In this document: piece by piece, positions 38,801 through 46,724 of the stretch | How positions within the stretch are numbered: the first letter of the stretch is position 1 | How the letters are laid out: each line of letters begins with the position of its first letter | DNA from: Kuschelorhynchus macadamiae | Taxonomy: Eukaryota; Arthropoda; Insecta; Coleoptera; Curculionidae | Length of the DNA stretch: 64,000 nt | Assembly: GCA_030620095.1 (NCBI GenBank) | Contig: JAUTXW010005178.1 | Coordinates: 1,116,001 to 1,180,000, forward strand | Direction of reading: 5' to 3' | Program-made: the position numbers and the translations under genes | Notes under the pieces: model-generated | Told to the model about the DNA's origin: nothing | The model's database searches: none | What the model saw: the letters and a program-made list of their open reading frames with translations, nothing else

Positions 38801-41800
38801 CTATTTCGGAAAATAACTTCTGTTCTTCTTCTGCCATCACATCCTCGCATACCTGACTATTACGTCGAAGCCGGTCAATATGTTTTTGCATATCCTTTAA
38901 TTTATCCTTTAAATTACCAATTTCTTGATTGTAGCAGTTTTCCTTTTCTTCATTTTTATTAAATGTCAGCTGGTAGTCGGCGGAACAAAATATCTTATAA
39001 CCTCCTAGTTTGACGAATTCCGAGGAACGTTCCATACAACTAGGATGAAAAATAACATTACATGTAATGCAACAGTAATTTAGGAAGTCCTTGTTTTTGC
39101 AGCATTTGAAACTGCGCTGCATTTCAACCAAAATTAGCTTATGTGTAGCAGGTGTCCTACTAACCAGGGAGTACTACCCCTACTCAATTCAGAGACGCAC
39201 GTCCCAGACCAGACACCCACCACACAATACACAATAATATGCGCGCCGACAAAAATTGAAGCTAGAACTATAACGTCGCGTGAATTCTCACACGTCGGTT
39301 ATTCTAAGGTCAACGTTGATGTTTGTCACCCAAATGACGTCAATGCTCCGAATTGTACTATTTTTGTTCAATTTTGAACATGGAGCAACGCTGATTTCCG
39401 CGATCAGAATTTAACAAATTAGAAACTTATGAAAATATTAATAAGAACTTCCACCAATACTTACTGATGACAAACAATGTATAAGCATGTGATTATTGAT
39501 GTTCAATTCAAAATAAACTTACTATAAACACGAAACAATTTAAACTTTAGCACCAAAACAATATAAACAAACAAAGAACTTAACCAAGCTTTAATTCAAG
39601 TTGTGTCAGGGGAAGTCTTTTGTTAGAGCCAGGGATCAATTAAATTTCAAATACATTACAGGTTTACCCTTTAACGCTGTTACAGAGATAATGAACCTAG
39701 AAACCTATCTTAATGGAAAGGTTTCTTACCGTAAACACTTTCAAAGAATAAAATCCAAATCTTCATTTGCTTGGTTTCATCATTTCTGTGACTTTAAACA
39801 AAAACCTGAATTATTAAATTAATAATGATGTAACTTAATAGTCTCGGACAATCAAATACAATATTTATTAATTTGCTTAAATTACAATAACATGACTTCA
39901 TTGTTTACCTTTTTTTTCTCATAAATGGTTGAATTCTAACCCCCAGGTATATAATGCTGGTTTTCCATCAAACAGACAGTGTCCAGCAAGGTTGTAATGC
40001 TTATGAGTTGCACTTTCTGGGGTTCCTCCTTCATGGGGAACAATTGCAAGTCTCGATCTTTAGCCTGAACAACTGGTTTGGAGGAGAACTCTCTGGTTCC
40101 TTCAGTGAATGACTTTCAAGGGCATCACAGACCTGTTGTTTAACCTTATGCGGCTAGAAAACTGTCTCTAAGAATTGTTTTTGCGTCTTGAAATATCTGC
40201 ACTAATATCCCTTTCATCCTAAATAAGGTTATCTCTTGGGTTTCAATAAAGTAGTGGGATCTTAGGAGTATTTTTACTTTTAGGGATTTTTTCCATTTTT
40301 ATATATGTGTAAACCTATAATTATTATGTGAATGCTTTTCTTTAAAAAAAATCACCTCATATTGCTCCATATAGTAAATTAAAAAAGTATTCTTAACATT
40401 GTGCATTCCATAACAAGAACTATTTATACCCACAGACTATACCGATTACTTAAAATTTAAACATTTCTTCACACAGAGTTCTGTTCAGATGAATTGCTCT
40501 ATAGAAATATGCTAAATATTCTGTTGGAACAATGAAAAACAATGTCAATATCTACAATTATTTCTCAATCATTTTATCTTTCGCTAGCCATATTCATTTT
40601 TTTTTTTTTGGTACATAAGCCCTTTGTGGTAAACATTGTCGGATGCCTTACTTATATCTAAAATCAACTACTGCAAGACTTTTTCATTACTGAAATATTT
40701 GGTTCTACAATACATTTGTTTTAACTTAATTTTTAGTTTTAAAATGGTTATAGCAGTTAGTAATAGATTTTTGTGTGCCAAATATTAAATCACTAGAAGC
40801 ATTTGATGAATCGTATTTTTAGGCAAGTTCCTGCTCGAGACTTATGGCGCGCCGTCATAGCCTCGCAAGTGGAAACCGGCACTCCTTACATGCTATACAA
40901 AGACGCTTGCAACAACAAATCAAATCAGAAGAATCTTGGTACGATTAGGAGTAGCAATCTCTGCACCGAAATAGTCGAATATACGTCACCTGATGAGATA
41001 GCCGTCTGCAATTTAGCCTCTATAGCTGTCAATATGTTCGTATCCGCCGATAGAAAGACCTTCGACTTTAATAAGTTAAAAGAGATTACCAAAGTCGTCA
41101 CAAAGAACTTGGATAAAATTATCGATGTTAATTTCTACCCTGTCCCTGAGGCGAAAAATTCCAATATGAGGCACAGACCCATCGGTATTGGTATTCAAGG
41201 TAGGAAATTTAGTTTTTATATTCAGTATTGTCTCATTTGATTATAATTGAATTTGTATTGTATTGCTGTTTCTGCACTAAATACGCCAGTCACAAAGGAT
41301 TACAAGAGGCTTTAGCAGTTCTAACAAATGGTGAAGTTTTTGTATCAAACTTTTAAATTCGTTTTTGAACATGAAACGTTAATAATTTCATCTGGAATTG
41401 TTATAATATTGGACTTAGAATGTGTTCACAATTTTCTGATTTTAATTAACAAGGGATGTCAGTGGGAGACAATTAACTACAGTTTCCGAACGACTTATCT
41501 CAGAAACTGTCATATTTAGGATATTTTGGAAGATATTGAGAAAAAGTTACTGGACTTTATAAGTGTATATAAGTACATATTATATTTATATTTTTATAGA
41601 CTGACTAAAATGTTTTTAATTTTTTTGCCAGGTCTAGCTGATGCCTTCATTCTATTAAGAATGCCTTTTGATTCTGAAGAAGCCACACTTTTAAATAAAC
41701 AGATATTTGAAACTTTGTATTATGGTGCATTGGAATCAAGTTGTGAACTTGCAGAGAAGCTAGGAAAATATGCTAGTTATGAAGGTTTGTTAAATATCTA

Positions 41801-44800
41801 GAATGTAATAGTCAACTAGTCAGTAAAACAAAAATATAAACTTCCGGGAACTAACATCTGGAATATGGTTGATGCAAGAATTAATCTCTAATAATTATTT
41901 CAGCTTGTTGGTTTTACTTGAAATTTGCTTAATTGGATTAAGTAAAACTTGTTGGTCAGTGGCATGGTTTTGATTTACATGTTTTTAGTTATTGTTTATC
42001 TAGTTATTTTGGCAGCATTGAAAGTACAGGATGTCTTACGATAGTGAGCCACTCAATTTTTCTCTTATTATTTACTTGGATAAAAAATAAAAAACCCAAG
42101 TTATGTAGTTTTTTTGTAAGCTATCAGAATTGCAAAAAATTCAATGCCAGAAAAAAATCATGGTGGGAAGACTTATTTTTGATACATTTTTCACTTTGTG
42201 TAGTATCGATTTGATTTTTAAGAAAAAATTAATGTATTCAGTTTTTAAATTTTGTTTTCGATTTCATGGGAGACGACACCGGATGCAAAATTTTTGTGCA
42301 TAACCCTATGACATTTTAGCACAAATACGGCTCTTCTCCTGTTGTAACGAAATATATAGGTAGCTAGATGTTACTTAAATGGTAAATTGTTTTAAGGATC
42401 TCAAAAAGCTAATTAATATTCAATCCTGAACATCCTAAAAAATGTAAAAGATAAATATATATTATCTACTTTTGAAATCTGTAGGAAAAAAGCTCTTTGG
42501 GTCTATAAGAATATCATAAAGTTATGTCAGAAAAAACTGCTTCTGGTGTTCCTGATCCAACCGGATGCGAAATTTAAAAACTACATACACAAACTTTCTT
42601 CCAATTCCAGAGAAAAAAAAATTCAAAAATTAGTTATTTGGCCATATTTTTTGTATTCATGGTAGCCAGGAGAAAATTATATGTTAAGTTTTTTAATTTT
42701 TGTTCTTGCTAAACTATAAGAACATAAAATCGAGTGGCTGGCTCTTGTGAAACATACATTACATTCAGTAAACCTGTTTTACAAAAATAGTAATTAATTG
42801 GTCACAAAATTGGCACAATCTGTATTTTTCTATGAAAACCTAAATGCGTCTATGTCAACCTAAATGTAAACCTAAATGCTGTTTTAACTTGATAAAAGTT
42901 TATTTAAAAAACATTTTCATCTTACACCATAGAAGATTCCCAAATAAAATCACTTGCTGCAAGCATATCCCAAGACTATTAAAATATTTGTATTATCTAG
43001 AAATATTTCTTAGGGCAATCTTACACATTTCTTTTCCATACTATATTTTTGGTTAGAAAATTGTAACATCTAAAATTTACGTGATTCTGGACGAATTACA
43101 TAAAAAAGTATATGCATTGAAGCTAGGTGTTCTCGAAATATTTGCAAGCAAAATTTCATGGTTCATTTTTTTTAGGGTCACCTGTAAGCCAAGGCATTCT
43201 TCAATATGACATGTGGAATGTAACACCTACCAGTCTTTGGGACTGGGATGCCCTGAAAGCCAAAATAGCACAACATGGTGTAAGAAACTCATTACTTTTG
43301 GCGCCTATGCCTACAGCTTCAACAGCTCAAATTCTTGGAAATAATGAGAGCATCGAACCGTACACCAGTAACATTTACACTAGGAGAGTTTTATCTGGAG
43401 AATTTCTGGTAATTTTTTTAGATTTTGACTTGGTTAATGTATATCCATCTGATAAAAAAATGTTAAACAAAAATCCAAAAACCTGATTTAAATAACTGAT
43501 AAATTTTGTTTGTAACTGAAGTGGTAAAGTTTTGATTTATTGTCAGTCAGGGTGACAGAAGAACTCTTTAATAATTAGGAAGCAGAACATTTTTTAATTG
43601 TGGCTCTTTGGAAGCTCTTTTGAATTAGCACAAATTGACATTGTGAAATCTATGGCAAGTAAGAAAATGCAAACATTCAATTTTTATTAATGTGAACGAA
43701 AATCAAGGTCTACTAAAATCGAGATAACATGTGAGTTGGCAAGTAGTCTCCAAGAGTTAAATTTTGTCTTCAGTTCGCTGTGTTGCAAATTGTTTTTTTT
43801 TTTAATTTCTTATGAATAGAGATTTATTGTATTCCACCCCCGAGAGAGCTTGGAGTCATTTCAAGTGAAAGTCACCCCCATTTGTACTTGCATTCCTGTA
43901 GGTAGCGTCCAGTTACTTTAAACTTACGGTAGGAAGTTTTCATCCCTAAAGGACATACTTGGTAGGAGCATCCTGGTGCTTTTAGCAGACCTCATGAATT
44001 TCTATAAAGTACCAGAACTAACACTATGATCTATTATAAGTTTTTGATTTCATGTTATTTTTGGGAGCAAACGGAAGAGATAGATAGAATAGAAATTAGG
44101 CAAACAGTACAAAACAATCAAATTTAAAAACGGACCGAAAATGCTCGGAAATAAATACCTATATAGGGGGCAGGAAATGTACATAAGCTAGGCGATTCAT
44201 AAACTCAGTAAAAAGAAATCACAAAGATAACGTAAACCTACACTGTATAAAATCACAACTGTGGGTCCACCATTACTGAACACTAACCGAGTAGAATACT
44301 TGGAAAGTATAGCCACTCCAGGTATAGAAATTGAAGGAGAACCTGCAATCATTGAAAACACTTAAACTTTTTCGGATGCTAATATTTATTTAAGTTCTTT
44401 TGCCATGCTTAAATGGATGTCCGGTCCCAAACAACAATTCACAAAAAAGGAGTCAAAAGGGGTTGTGGAAACTATAGAGGAATTTCTGTGACCAGCACAA
44501 TAAGTAAGTAGGCTGTATGATGATAGCATTCAAAAGATTTTTATTAAAAGATCTGAATATGAGCAGTATGAAGAAGAAGAACAAGGAGGATTTAGAGCTG
44601 GTTGCTCTTGTCTATACAATTTGTTCTGGTTAAAACAGATTATAGAAAAGAAAACTGCCTGAAACAGAGAAGTACATCTGACTTTTGTAGATATACAGAT
44701 AACATACCTTTAAATAAAATGTGGGAAGTGCTACTGTCGTCGTCACTAAATTACACCCTAAACAAAACATTACAAAACCTTTATGCAGGCTCAGCTTCTA

Positions 44801-46724
44801 GGGTAAAGAGAAGAAACTCCCTCACAAATACGTTTCCTGTGACCAAAGGCTTAGACAACGATGTTGTATCTCTGCAACGATATTTAAAATATATATAGCA
44901 AGAGCGTTGAAAAGCTGGAAGGGAAAAGTAAATAAAATGGGCATTGAGTTAAATAATACTTGTCTCTATACACTCCAGCTTGCAGGTGATCAGGTGGTAG
45001 TTGCAATTGTTGAAGACGACATGGAGTACATGATGCGGAAACTGGACGCAGAGTATTTGACTTGGGAGTTGGAGGTAAACATTGACAAAACAGAGTATCT
45101 GTGGGTTGGTTCGGAAGAAAAAGATATTCATCTGACTTTGGTAAACAACCAAGGAATCATAGTATGTCAGGTCCACAAGTATTTAGGAGTGACGTTTGAT
45201 AAGATAGGAACTGATGAAAAAGAGAACAACTTAAGAATCCGGAGTCTCAATAGTATCATATGGAATATGTCAATGTTCTTGTTGGTCTAAAAATGTAGCT
45301 TTATATTCAAGTTTTCCTATAGGCTATGGAAGAGTGCGGGTGGTTCTTTTTTTAAATGAATTAATGTTTTGCAGTAAAATTGACATTTATTGCACCCTCT
45401 GATATGACCTCAGGGGAAATCTAGCCCAATCATTGATGTTTGCAAAATTAGTTTGAATGGGGAAAATCATAGCTGCAATATGGAATAATTAGTGTGTGCC
45501 TGTAAGCTTTCCAAAATATAGAAAATAAAATTTTTACCCAATATTTCTAGGTTTTTACAGATTTAGTCATATTTTTATGATTGTTTAATAATTTTTTCCA
45601 TTATTTTCCTAAGAGGACATTGAATAATATTATTGCATTGAAAATCTGACTTTGTTTATGTGGCAAATAATCATATTTGTGTTCATACTTTTTAGTACTT
45701 TTCCGGAATTCTCGAAAATTTCGTGACAAAACACAAATAAAATCCTTAGAATTAAGAAATCATGGAAATCAATTTTAAATAACCTTGACGACTGTCATAA
45801 TCGGAGTTGTTTTCTTATAACGCTTTTTTACAGATTATTTTACAACTATCATATTTAGGAAATATATGAGAACCATTTTTGTATAGGATATATCTATCAT
45901 GACCTTCATTTTTGTATTTACATAGTGGCTCTATATCTACAATATTTCAGCAGAAATGAACAAAAAAATACATTTTGTTTGCATTTTTTTTAACTTTCAG
46001 AGGGTTTAGCAATATAAGTTAAAATCAGCTCTCAAACAGCTACATTTTAAAATAAAAATTGACCGCTTCCTAACTTTCCTGAGGTCCGACCTAAAACGGC
46101 TCTGCTTCCCAGACTAGGTTTGGTACTCATAATGTAATATTTCAGATTGTTAACCATCATTTGCTGAAGGATCTGACAGACAAAGGATTATGGGATGACA
46201 CCATGAAAAACCAAATAATGGCCAATCATGGCTCTATACAAAACATTCCTGGTATCCCGGACGACTTAAAAGCAATTTATAAGACTGTGTGGGAAATCTC
46301 ACAAAAAGTAGTTCTAAATATGGCAGCTGACAGAGGTGCCTTTATTGACCAAAGCCAAAGTTTAAACATTCACATCGAGAAACCAACTTATGGTGCTCTG
46401 ACCTCCATGCATTTTTACGGATGGAAAAAGGGTCTGAAAACAGGAATGTACTATTTGAGAACCAAGCCTGCGTCTAACCCGATTCAATTTACTGTGGACA
46501 AAACGAAATTGATGGTCAAAAGCCCAAAGAAAAGTCCTATGAAGATTTCCATAAAGAATGGACATGAAAATGGAACAACAGAAGAAGAAGAAGAAAATGG
46601 AATTGCTCCGTTGGAGAATGGCAAACATGGAGATGAAGCAGCAAGCAAAGAGGAAGAAGAAAATATGGCTTCACTTGTATGCTCCCTAAATAATCCAGAA
46701 AACTGTGAGATGTGTGGAGCATAA
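14852..46724 (+). CDS. RnrL: Ribonucleoside-diphosphate reductase large subunit (11 coding exons)
   Basis: Class I ribonucleotide reductase R1 reduces NDPs to dNDPs in the cytosol together with the radical-bearing R2 subunit. Exons: 14852-14894, 14977-15065, 25331-25508, 27610-27852, 31449-31694, 31991-32170, 34863-35052, 40823-41199, 41632-41784, 43176-43408, 46146-46724. All introns are GT-AG, and the joined frame is 2,511 nt with one terminal TAA (836 aa; human RRM1 is 792). In order: ATP cone (about residues 9-100), then the ten-stranded barrel with active-site Cys226, the Asn435/Cys437/Glu439 triad and Cys452, the TGMYYLRT radical-transfer tyrosine pair, and a C-terminal CEMC redox pair (831/834). 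The extra length is 8 N-terminal residues plus an acidic linker before the C-terminal cysteines. Met9 (14876) aligns with the human start, so initiation at 14852 or 14876 is uncertain. Confidence 0.97.
14977..15065 (+). CDS. RnrL: RnrL exon 2 (ATP cone)
   Basis: Starts after CTACAG and reads GGRQEEVHLDKITSRIQKLC, then YGLNMDYVDP, ending in phase 0 before GTAAGT. This is the first half of the regulatory ATP-cone domain, which binds ATP or dATP and sets overall activity. Gly replaces the Asp found in the human KRDGRQE motif. It is followed by the 10,265-bp intron 2. Confidence 0.95.
16005..17097 (-). pseudogene. CR1/Jockey-like LINE 3' fragment in RnrL intron 2
   Basis: On the minus strand, a broken RT end (KSNVILF and LGIYIDI segments, about 17080-16950) leads into a 183-codon frame at 16945-16394. 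That frame contains VLRFGIIFWGAS, IQKRTIRILCNISYKESCR and FKQLEILTMFGLYIYE. This is the thumb/post-RT region typical of CR1- and Jockey-type non-LTR elements. The region down to about 16005 is its 3' end. It is antisense to RnrL and 5'-truncated. Confidence 0.85.
16206..16573. repeat. Tandem duplication of about 180 bp at the LINE 3' end
   Basis: Sequence 16206-16385 is repeated at 16393-16573 (offset 187 bp) with only a few substitutions and small indels. The copies share AATAAGGTTCTAAACTAACA and GGTCCGCTCTTATACAACAA. The unit covers the last codons and the stop of the LINE reading frame, so the terminal exon-like segment is present twice. Confidence 0.85.
17160..17550 (+). pseudogene. LINE C-terminal fragment, sense orientation
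   Basis: One frame reads SLSHFIMTYAVLVWGHASQM, then ERVFE-stop-QRLAVRDM, the MxYGxLxWGHS ... Q+xAxR block after a LINE RT domain. Another frame ends KLFNKLSNYNRYLPEYLTTE and TFKSRVREYLI, with a stop at 17548-17550, a typical LINE C terminus. It lies head-to-head against the minus-strand LINE at 16005-17097. Confidence 0.7.
20862..21482 (-). pseudogene. LINE ORF2 C-terminal remnant
   Basis: On the minus strand from about 21482 the frame reads GKTLITIPAHRKEIFKRSFS, then YWSAALANKYNINCF, a stop, and VQSISAFKRTIK. This is the C-terminal block of Jockey/RTE-type LINEs (pattern IP+ ... +SF.Y..+..WN.LP ... FK). It is followed by a long A-rich (here T-rich) tail and a TAA repeat near 20862-20880. 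Degenerate. Confidence 0.6.
23389..24238 (-). pseudogene. Decayed hAT (ZMYM1-like) transposase
   Basis: On the minus strand, 24238-24053 reads NFDMNDFEFTFLALVFNDIF and DILFDVLQKK. This is the pattern of hAT transposases of the ZMYM1/TTF-finger type. After a gap with frameshifts, 23840-23442 contains LTIPSKSASAERSFSCFK and VKRTISQGRF, the C-terminal dimerisation block. A further frameshift near 23450 precedes INKFAAMKDRRIDLVYK and the stop at 23389-23391. The N-terminal zinc finger is missing. Antisense in RnrL intron 2. Confidence 0.8.
24330..24560. other. GC-richer patch upstream of the hAT transposase
   Basis: A CpG-rich segment (several CG dinucleotides between 24355 and 24490, including GCGCTGGGCTCGACGTCATC) lies just 5' of the decayed hAT coding region and before the element end at 24784. 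It is probably the element's own 5' leader or promoter. Confidence 0.35.
25331..25508 (+). CDS. RnrL: RnrL exon 3
   Basis: Acceptor TTTTTTTCAG, donor GTAAGT. Reads LAITLKVINGLYAGVTTVEL, then DTLAAET and [20 protein letters not shown]. This is the second half of the ATP cone and the following helices, very close to animal R1. It ends in phase 1. Confidence 0.97.
25671..27304. mobile_element. Element with terminal inverted repeats of about 100 bp in RnrL intron 3
   Basis: The left end (TATACAGGGTGTTGGGAAAT, then TTCCAATATTTGGAGGA) matches the reverse complement of the right end (TATACTGGGTATCTGGAAAG, then TTCCAATATTTAGGACT) for about 100 bp at roughly 70-75% by eye. TA flanks both ends. No transposase frame is seen. 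Most of the interior is dispersed repeat family A in reverse orientation. Superfamily not assignable. Confidence 0.6.
25985..26965 (-). repeat. Dispersed repeat family A, copy 3 (reverse)
   Basis: The reverse complement contains TTTTTCAGATCTTTACG (about 26880-26897), GTCCATTTGTCTGTTCGCGG, AAAATCCAATATGG and a second internal CGTTTTAGTGTCTCTAGATG unit near 26395-26420. This order is the same as in the 51.6-52.8 kb array. It lies inside the inverted-repeat element 25671-27304 and is non-coding. Confidence 0.7.
27610..27852 (+). CDS. RnrL: RnrL exon 4
   Basis: Acceptor TATTTTAG, donor GTGAGT. Contains DRLNSCIIYDRDFSYNYFGF, KTLERSYLLKINGK and ERPQHMLMRVAVG, the conserved N-terminal helical region that leads into the barrel. 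Phase 1 at both ends; the downstream split codon is Gly. Confidence 0.97.
28280..30034 (+). pseudogene. CR1/Jockey-like LINE reverse transcriptase, frameshifted
   Basis: The linker before RT is readable (RKVLRTGKDLYFNDRLRAAK, WAIINDLCNKSGHKVCEIDI), then the RT blocks. KRSCGKDKISAEVL lies in 28603-28824; LSSLSKVFEKVVKRRVWNYL and ALSKVFDCVDHRVL in 28917-29225; the catalytic FADDT box and LGFFIDGDLYFDEHI in 29239-29670. The end reads QKKAVRFIAKVTHRESCRPL, then FRRTLKSTLLK, with a stop at 30032-30034. At least four frame breaks. Inserted in sense in RnrL intron 4; the endonuclease part is absent. Confidence 0.88.
30420..31330 (-). pseudogene. LINE reverse transcriptase fragment, antisense in RnrL intron 4
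   Basis: On the minus strand, 31319-30936 reads GVLQRSILGPVLFLIYIN (PQGSxLGPxLF box with QR for QG), then LFADDATIIY (catalytic box) and FLGLIIDANLSWKNHI. The downstream region to about 30420 shows the remaining C-terminal segments in several frames. It is convergent with the LINE at 28280-30034. Confidence 0.85.
31449..31694 (+). CDS. RnrL: RnrL exon 5 (first active-site Cys)
   Basis: Acceptor TTTAACAG, donor GTAAGA. Carries THASPTLFNA, PQLSSCFLL with Cys226 (one of the two cysteines that reduce substrate) and DDSIEG with Asp234, which corresponds to the specificity-site aspartate of R1. SKSAGGIGV follows. The short intron 5 (296 bp) follows. Confidence 0.97.
31991..32170 (+). CDS. RnrL: RnrL exon 6 (specificity loop 2)
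   Basis: Acceptor TTTTCCAG, donor GTATGC. Reads YIAGTNGISNGLVPMLRVFN and then DQGGNKRPGAFAIYLEPWH, the loop-2 segment that links effector binding to substrate choice. Ends in KNTG with a split Gly codon. Confidence 0.97.
33150..34450 (-). pseudogene. Highly decayed LINE reverse transcriptase fragment
   Basis: Around 34055-33980 the minus strand reads GVP, a stop, SGVVLEPILFLLYINDIVDV, an eroded PQGSVLGPILFLLYINDI box. The adjoining sequence upstream (34220-34060) and downstream (to about 33150) shows further LINE-like pieces in all three frames. Antisense in RnrL intron 6; boundaries are approximate. Confidence 0.6.
34863..35052 (+). CDS. RnrL: RnrL exon 7
   Basis: Acceptor ATATAG, donor GTAAGG. 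Reads KEELRARDLFYALWIPDLFM, then the SLMCPHQCPGL element and FEKLYESYEKDGRYVR. It does not contain a standalone ATG-initiated long frame. Ends in phase 2 inside an Arg codon, followed by the 5,770-bp intron 7. Confidence 0.96.
35060..36680. other. RnrL intron 7, left part: nothing recognised
   Basis: AT-rich intronic sequence without a recognisable gene or terminal repeat. A T-rich stretch from 35610 to 36100 could be the antisense 3' end of a retroelement, but no protein block could be read. Confidence 0.4.
36690..37293 (+). pseudogene. LINE reverse transcriptase fragment with duplicated catalytic box
   Basis: Readable blocks are NYRFISILSCIPKLFESI (about 36715-36770) and SVAPQGSHLGSLVFNIFIND at about 37077-37135, then KFLLFADDLKGFRKTS. 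About 90 bp later a second EFLLFADDL appears, so the YxDD-equivalent box occurs twice. Several frame breaks in the middle. It abuts the minus-strand LINE starting at 37306. Confidence 0.7.
37306..37690 (-). pseudogene. LINE ORF2 apurinic-type endonuclease, N-terminal part
   Basis: On the minus strand from about 37650: LLHINTC, a stop, then VRKKAHLLEAFLEEK, FNIVCLSEHWLKAEE, YSRSTYTGGGVTIYVKN. This is the start of the APE-type endonuclease of CR1/Jockey LINEs, with the conserved N near the start and the catalytic E of LSEHWL. The frame is cut off at about 37306, where the element is truncated against the neighbouring LINE fragment. Confidence 0.8.
37697..39131 (-). pseudogene. LINE ORF1 with PHD-like zinc finger and coiled coil
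   Basis: Three overlapping minus-strand frames form one protein broken by two frameshifts: 39131-38580, 38583-38197 and 38260-37697. The N terminus (residues about 9-50) has a Cys/His pattern (CCKNKD, CCITCNVIFHPSC, then a final C) typical of the PHD-like finger in CR1-clade ORF1 proteins. A long Glu/Lys-rich coiled coil follows, then a basic linker with a KTKTKTK tract, then a C-terminal domain of unknown role. It lies just upstream of the endonuclease fragment, in LINE gene order. Confidence 0.75.
39132..39400 (-). promoter_or_regulatory. Presumed 5' UTR/internal promoter of the LINE
   Basis: The segment immediately upstream of the LINE ORF1 start is less AT-rich than its surroundings, with GCGCGCCG and several ACGTC motifs (39240-39350). 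It probably holds the element's 5' leader. The plus-strand open frame of 78 codons here is taken as incidental. Confidence 0.35.
39401..40590. other. RnrL intron 7, right part: unassigned
   Basis: Contains one 73-codon plus-strand open frame (39601-39822) rich in Lys and Phe without a recognised motif. Nothing else could be assigned before the LINE scrap at 40600. Confidence 0.4.
40600..40690 (-). pseudogene. LINE RT scrap (block with first catalytic Asp)
   Basis: The minus strand reads DISKASDNVYHKGLMY, matching the LINE RT block DxSKAFDxVxHxxLL that carries the first catalytic aspartate. Only about 90 bp is recognisable. Confidence 0.55.
40823..41199 (+). CDS. RnrL: RnrL exon 8 (catalytic triad)
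   Basis: Acceptor TATTTTTAG, donor GTAGGA. Reads ETGTPYMLYKDACNNKSNQ, then SSNLCTEIVEY with Asn435, Cys437 (the thiyl-radical cysteine) and Glu439, then AVCNLAS with Cys452, the disulfide partner of Cys226. Ends RHRPIGIGIQ plus a split Gly codon. The apparent ATG just upstream (40805) lies in the intron. Confidence 0.97.
41632..41784 (+). CDS. RnrL: RnrL exon 9
   Basis: Acceptor TTTTTTGCCAG, donor GTTTGT (a weaker donor than the rest). Reads LADAFILLRMPFDSEEATLL, then NKQIFETLYYGALESSCELA, matching animal R1 after the conserved GIGVQG. Phase 1 at both ends. Confidence 0.96.
42025..42763. mobile_element. Miniature inverted-repeat element in RnrL intron 9
   Basis: The left end (TACAGGATGTCTTACGATAG, then GAGCCACTCAATTTT) is an imperfect inverted repeat of the right end (AATCGAGTGGCTGGCTCTTG, then TGAAACATACATTA). 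The match is roughly 35-40 bp long. No coding frame in the interior. The CAGGRTGT start resembles the terminus of the element at 25671-27304. Confidence 0.6.
43176..43408 (+). CDS. RnrL: RnrL exon 10
   Basis: Acceptor TTTTTTTAG, donor GTAATT. Reads SPVSQGILQYDMWNVTPTSL, then APMPTASTAQILGNNESIEP and YTSNIYTRRVLSGEF. PTASTAQILGNNES contributes the substrate-phosphate pocket. Phase 0 at the 3' end. Confidence 0.97.
44400..45290 (+). pseudogene. RTE-clade-like LINE reverse transcriptase fragment
   Basis: Readable blocks in order: CGNYRGISVTSTISK; EEEEQGGFRAGCSCLYNLFW; LKQIIEKKTA; HLTFVDIQ; PLNKMWEVL; LQNLYAGSASRVK; FPVTKGLDNDV (KGLRQG box eroded); YTLQLAGDQVVVAIVEDDME (catalytic box ADDQ changed to AGDQ); then LEVNIDKTEYLWVG and VHKYLGVTFDKIGTDEKE. 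Order and motifs match RTE-type non-LTR elements, distinct from the other LINEs in this gene. Frameshifted, and the catalytic aspartate is lost. Sense in RnrL intron 10. Confidence 0.8.
46146..46724 (+). CDS. RnrL: RnrL exon 11 (C terminus and stop)
   Basis: Acceptor ATATTTCAG. Reads IVNHHLLKDLTDKGLWDDTM, AFIDQSQSLNIHI, then TGMYYLRTKPASNPIQF with the Tyr-Tyr pair used in long-range radical transfer from R2. A Lys/Glu-rich linker with two runs of four to five Glu follows. It ends CSLNNPENCEMCGA, where the CxxC pair re-reduces the active site via thioredoxin or glutaredoxin. Stop TAA is at 46722-46724. Confidence 0.98.
   Translation: MVNHHLLKDLTDKGLWDDTMKNQIMANHGSIQNIPGIPDDLKAIYKTVWEISQKVVLNMAADRGAFIDQSQSLNIHIEKPTYGALTSMHFYGWKKGLKTGMYYLRTKPASNPIQFTVDKTKLMVKSPKKSPMKISIKNGHENGTTEEEEENGIAPLENGKHGDEAASKEEEENMASLVCSLNNPENCEMCGA

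Noticed and set aside
39141..39377. 78-codon plus-strand frame
   Set aside because: Lies in the GC-richer leader of the minus-strand LINE and has no independent support.
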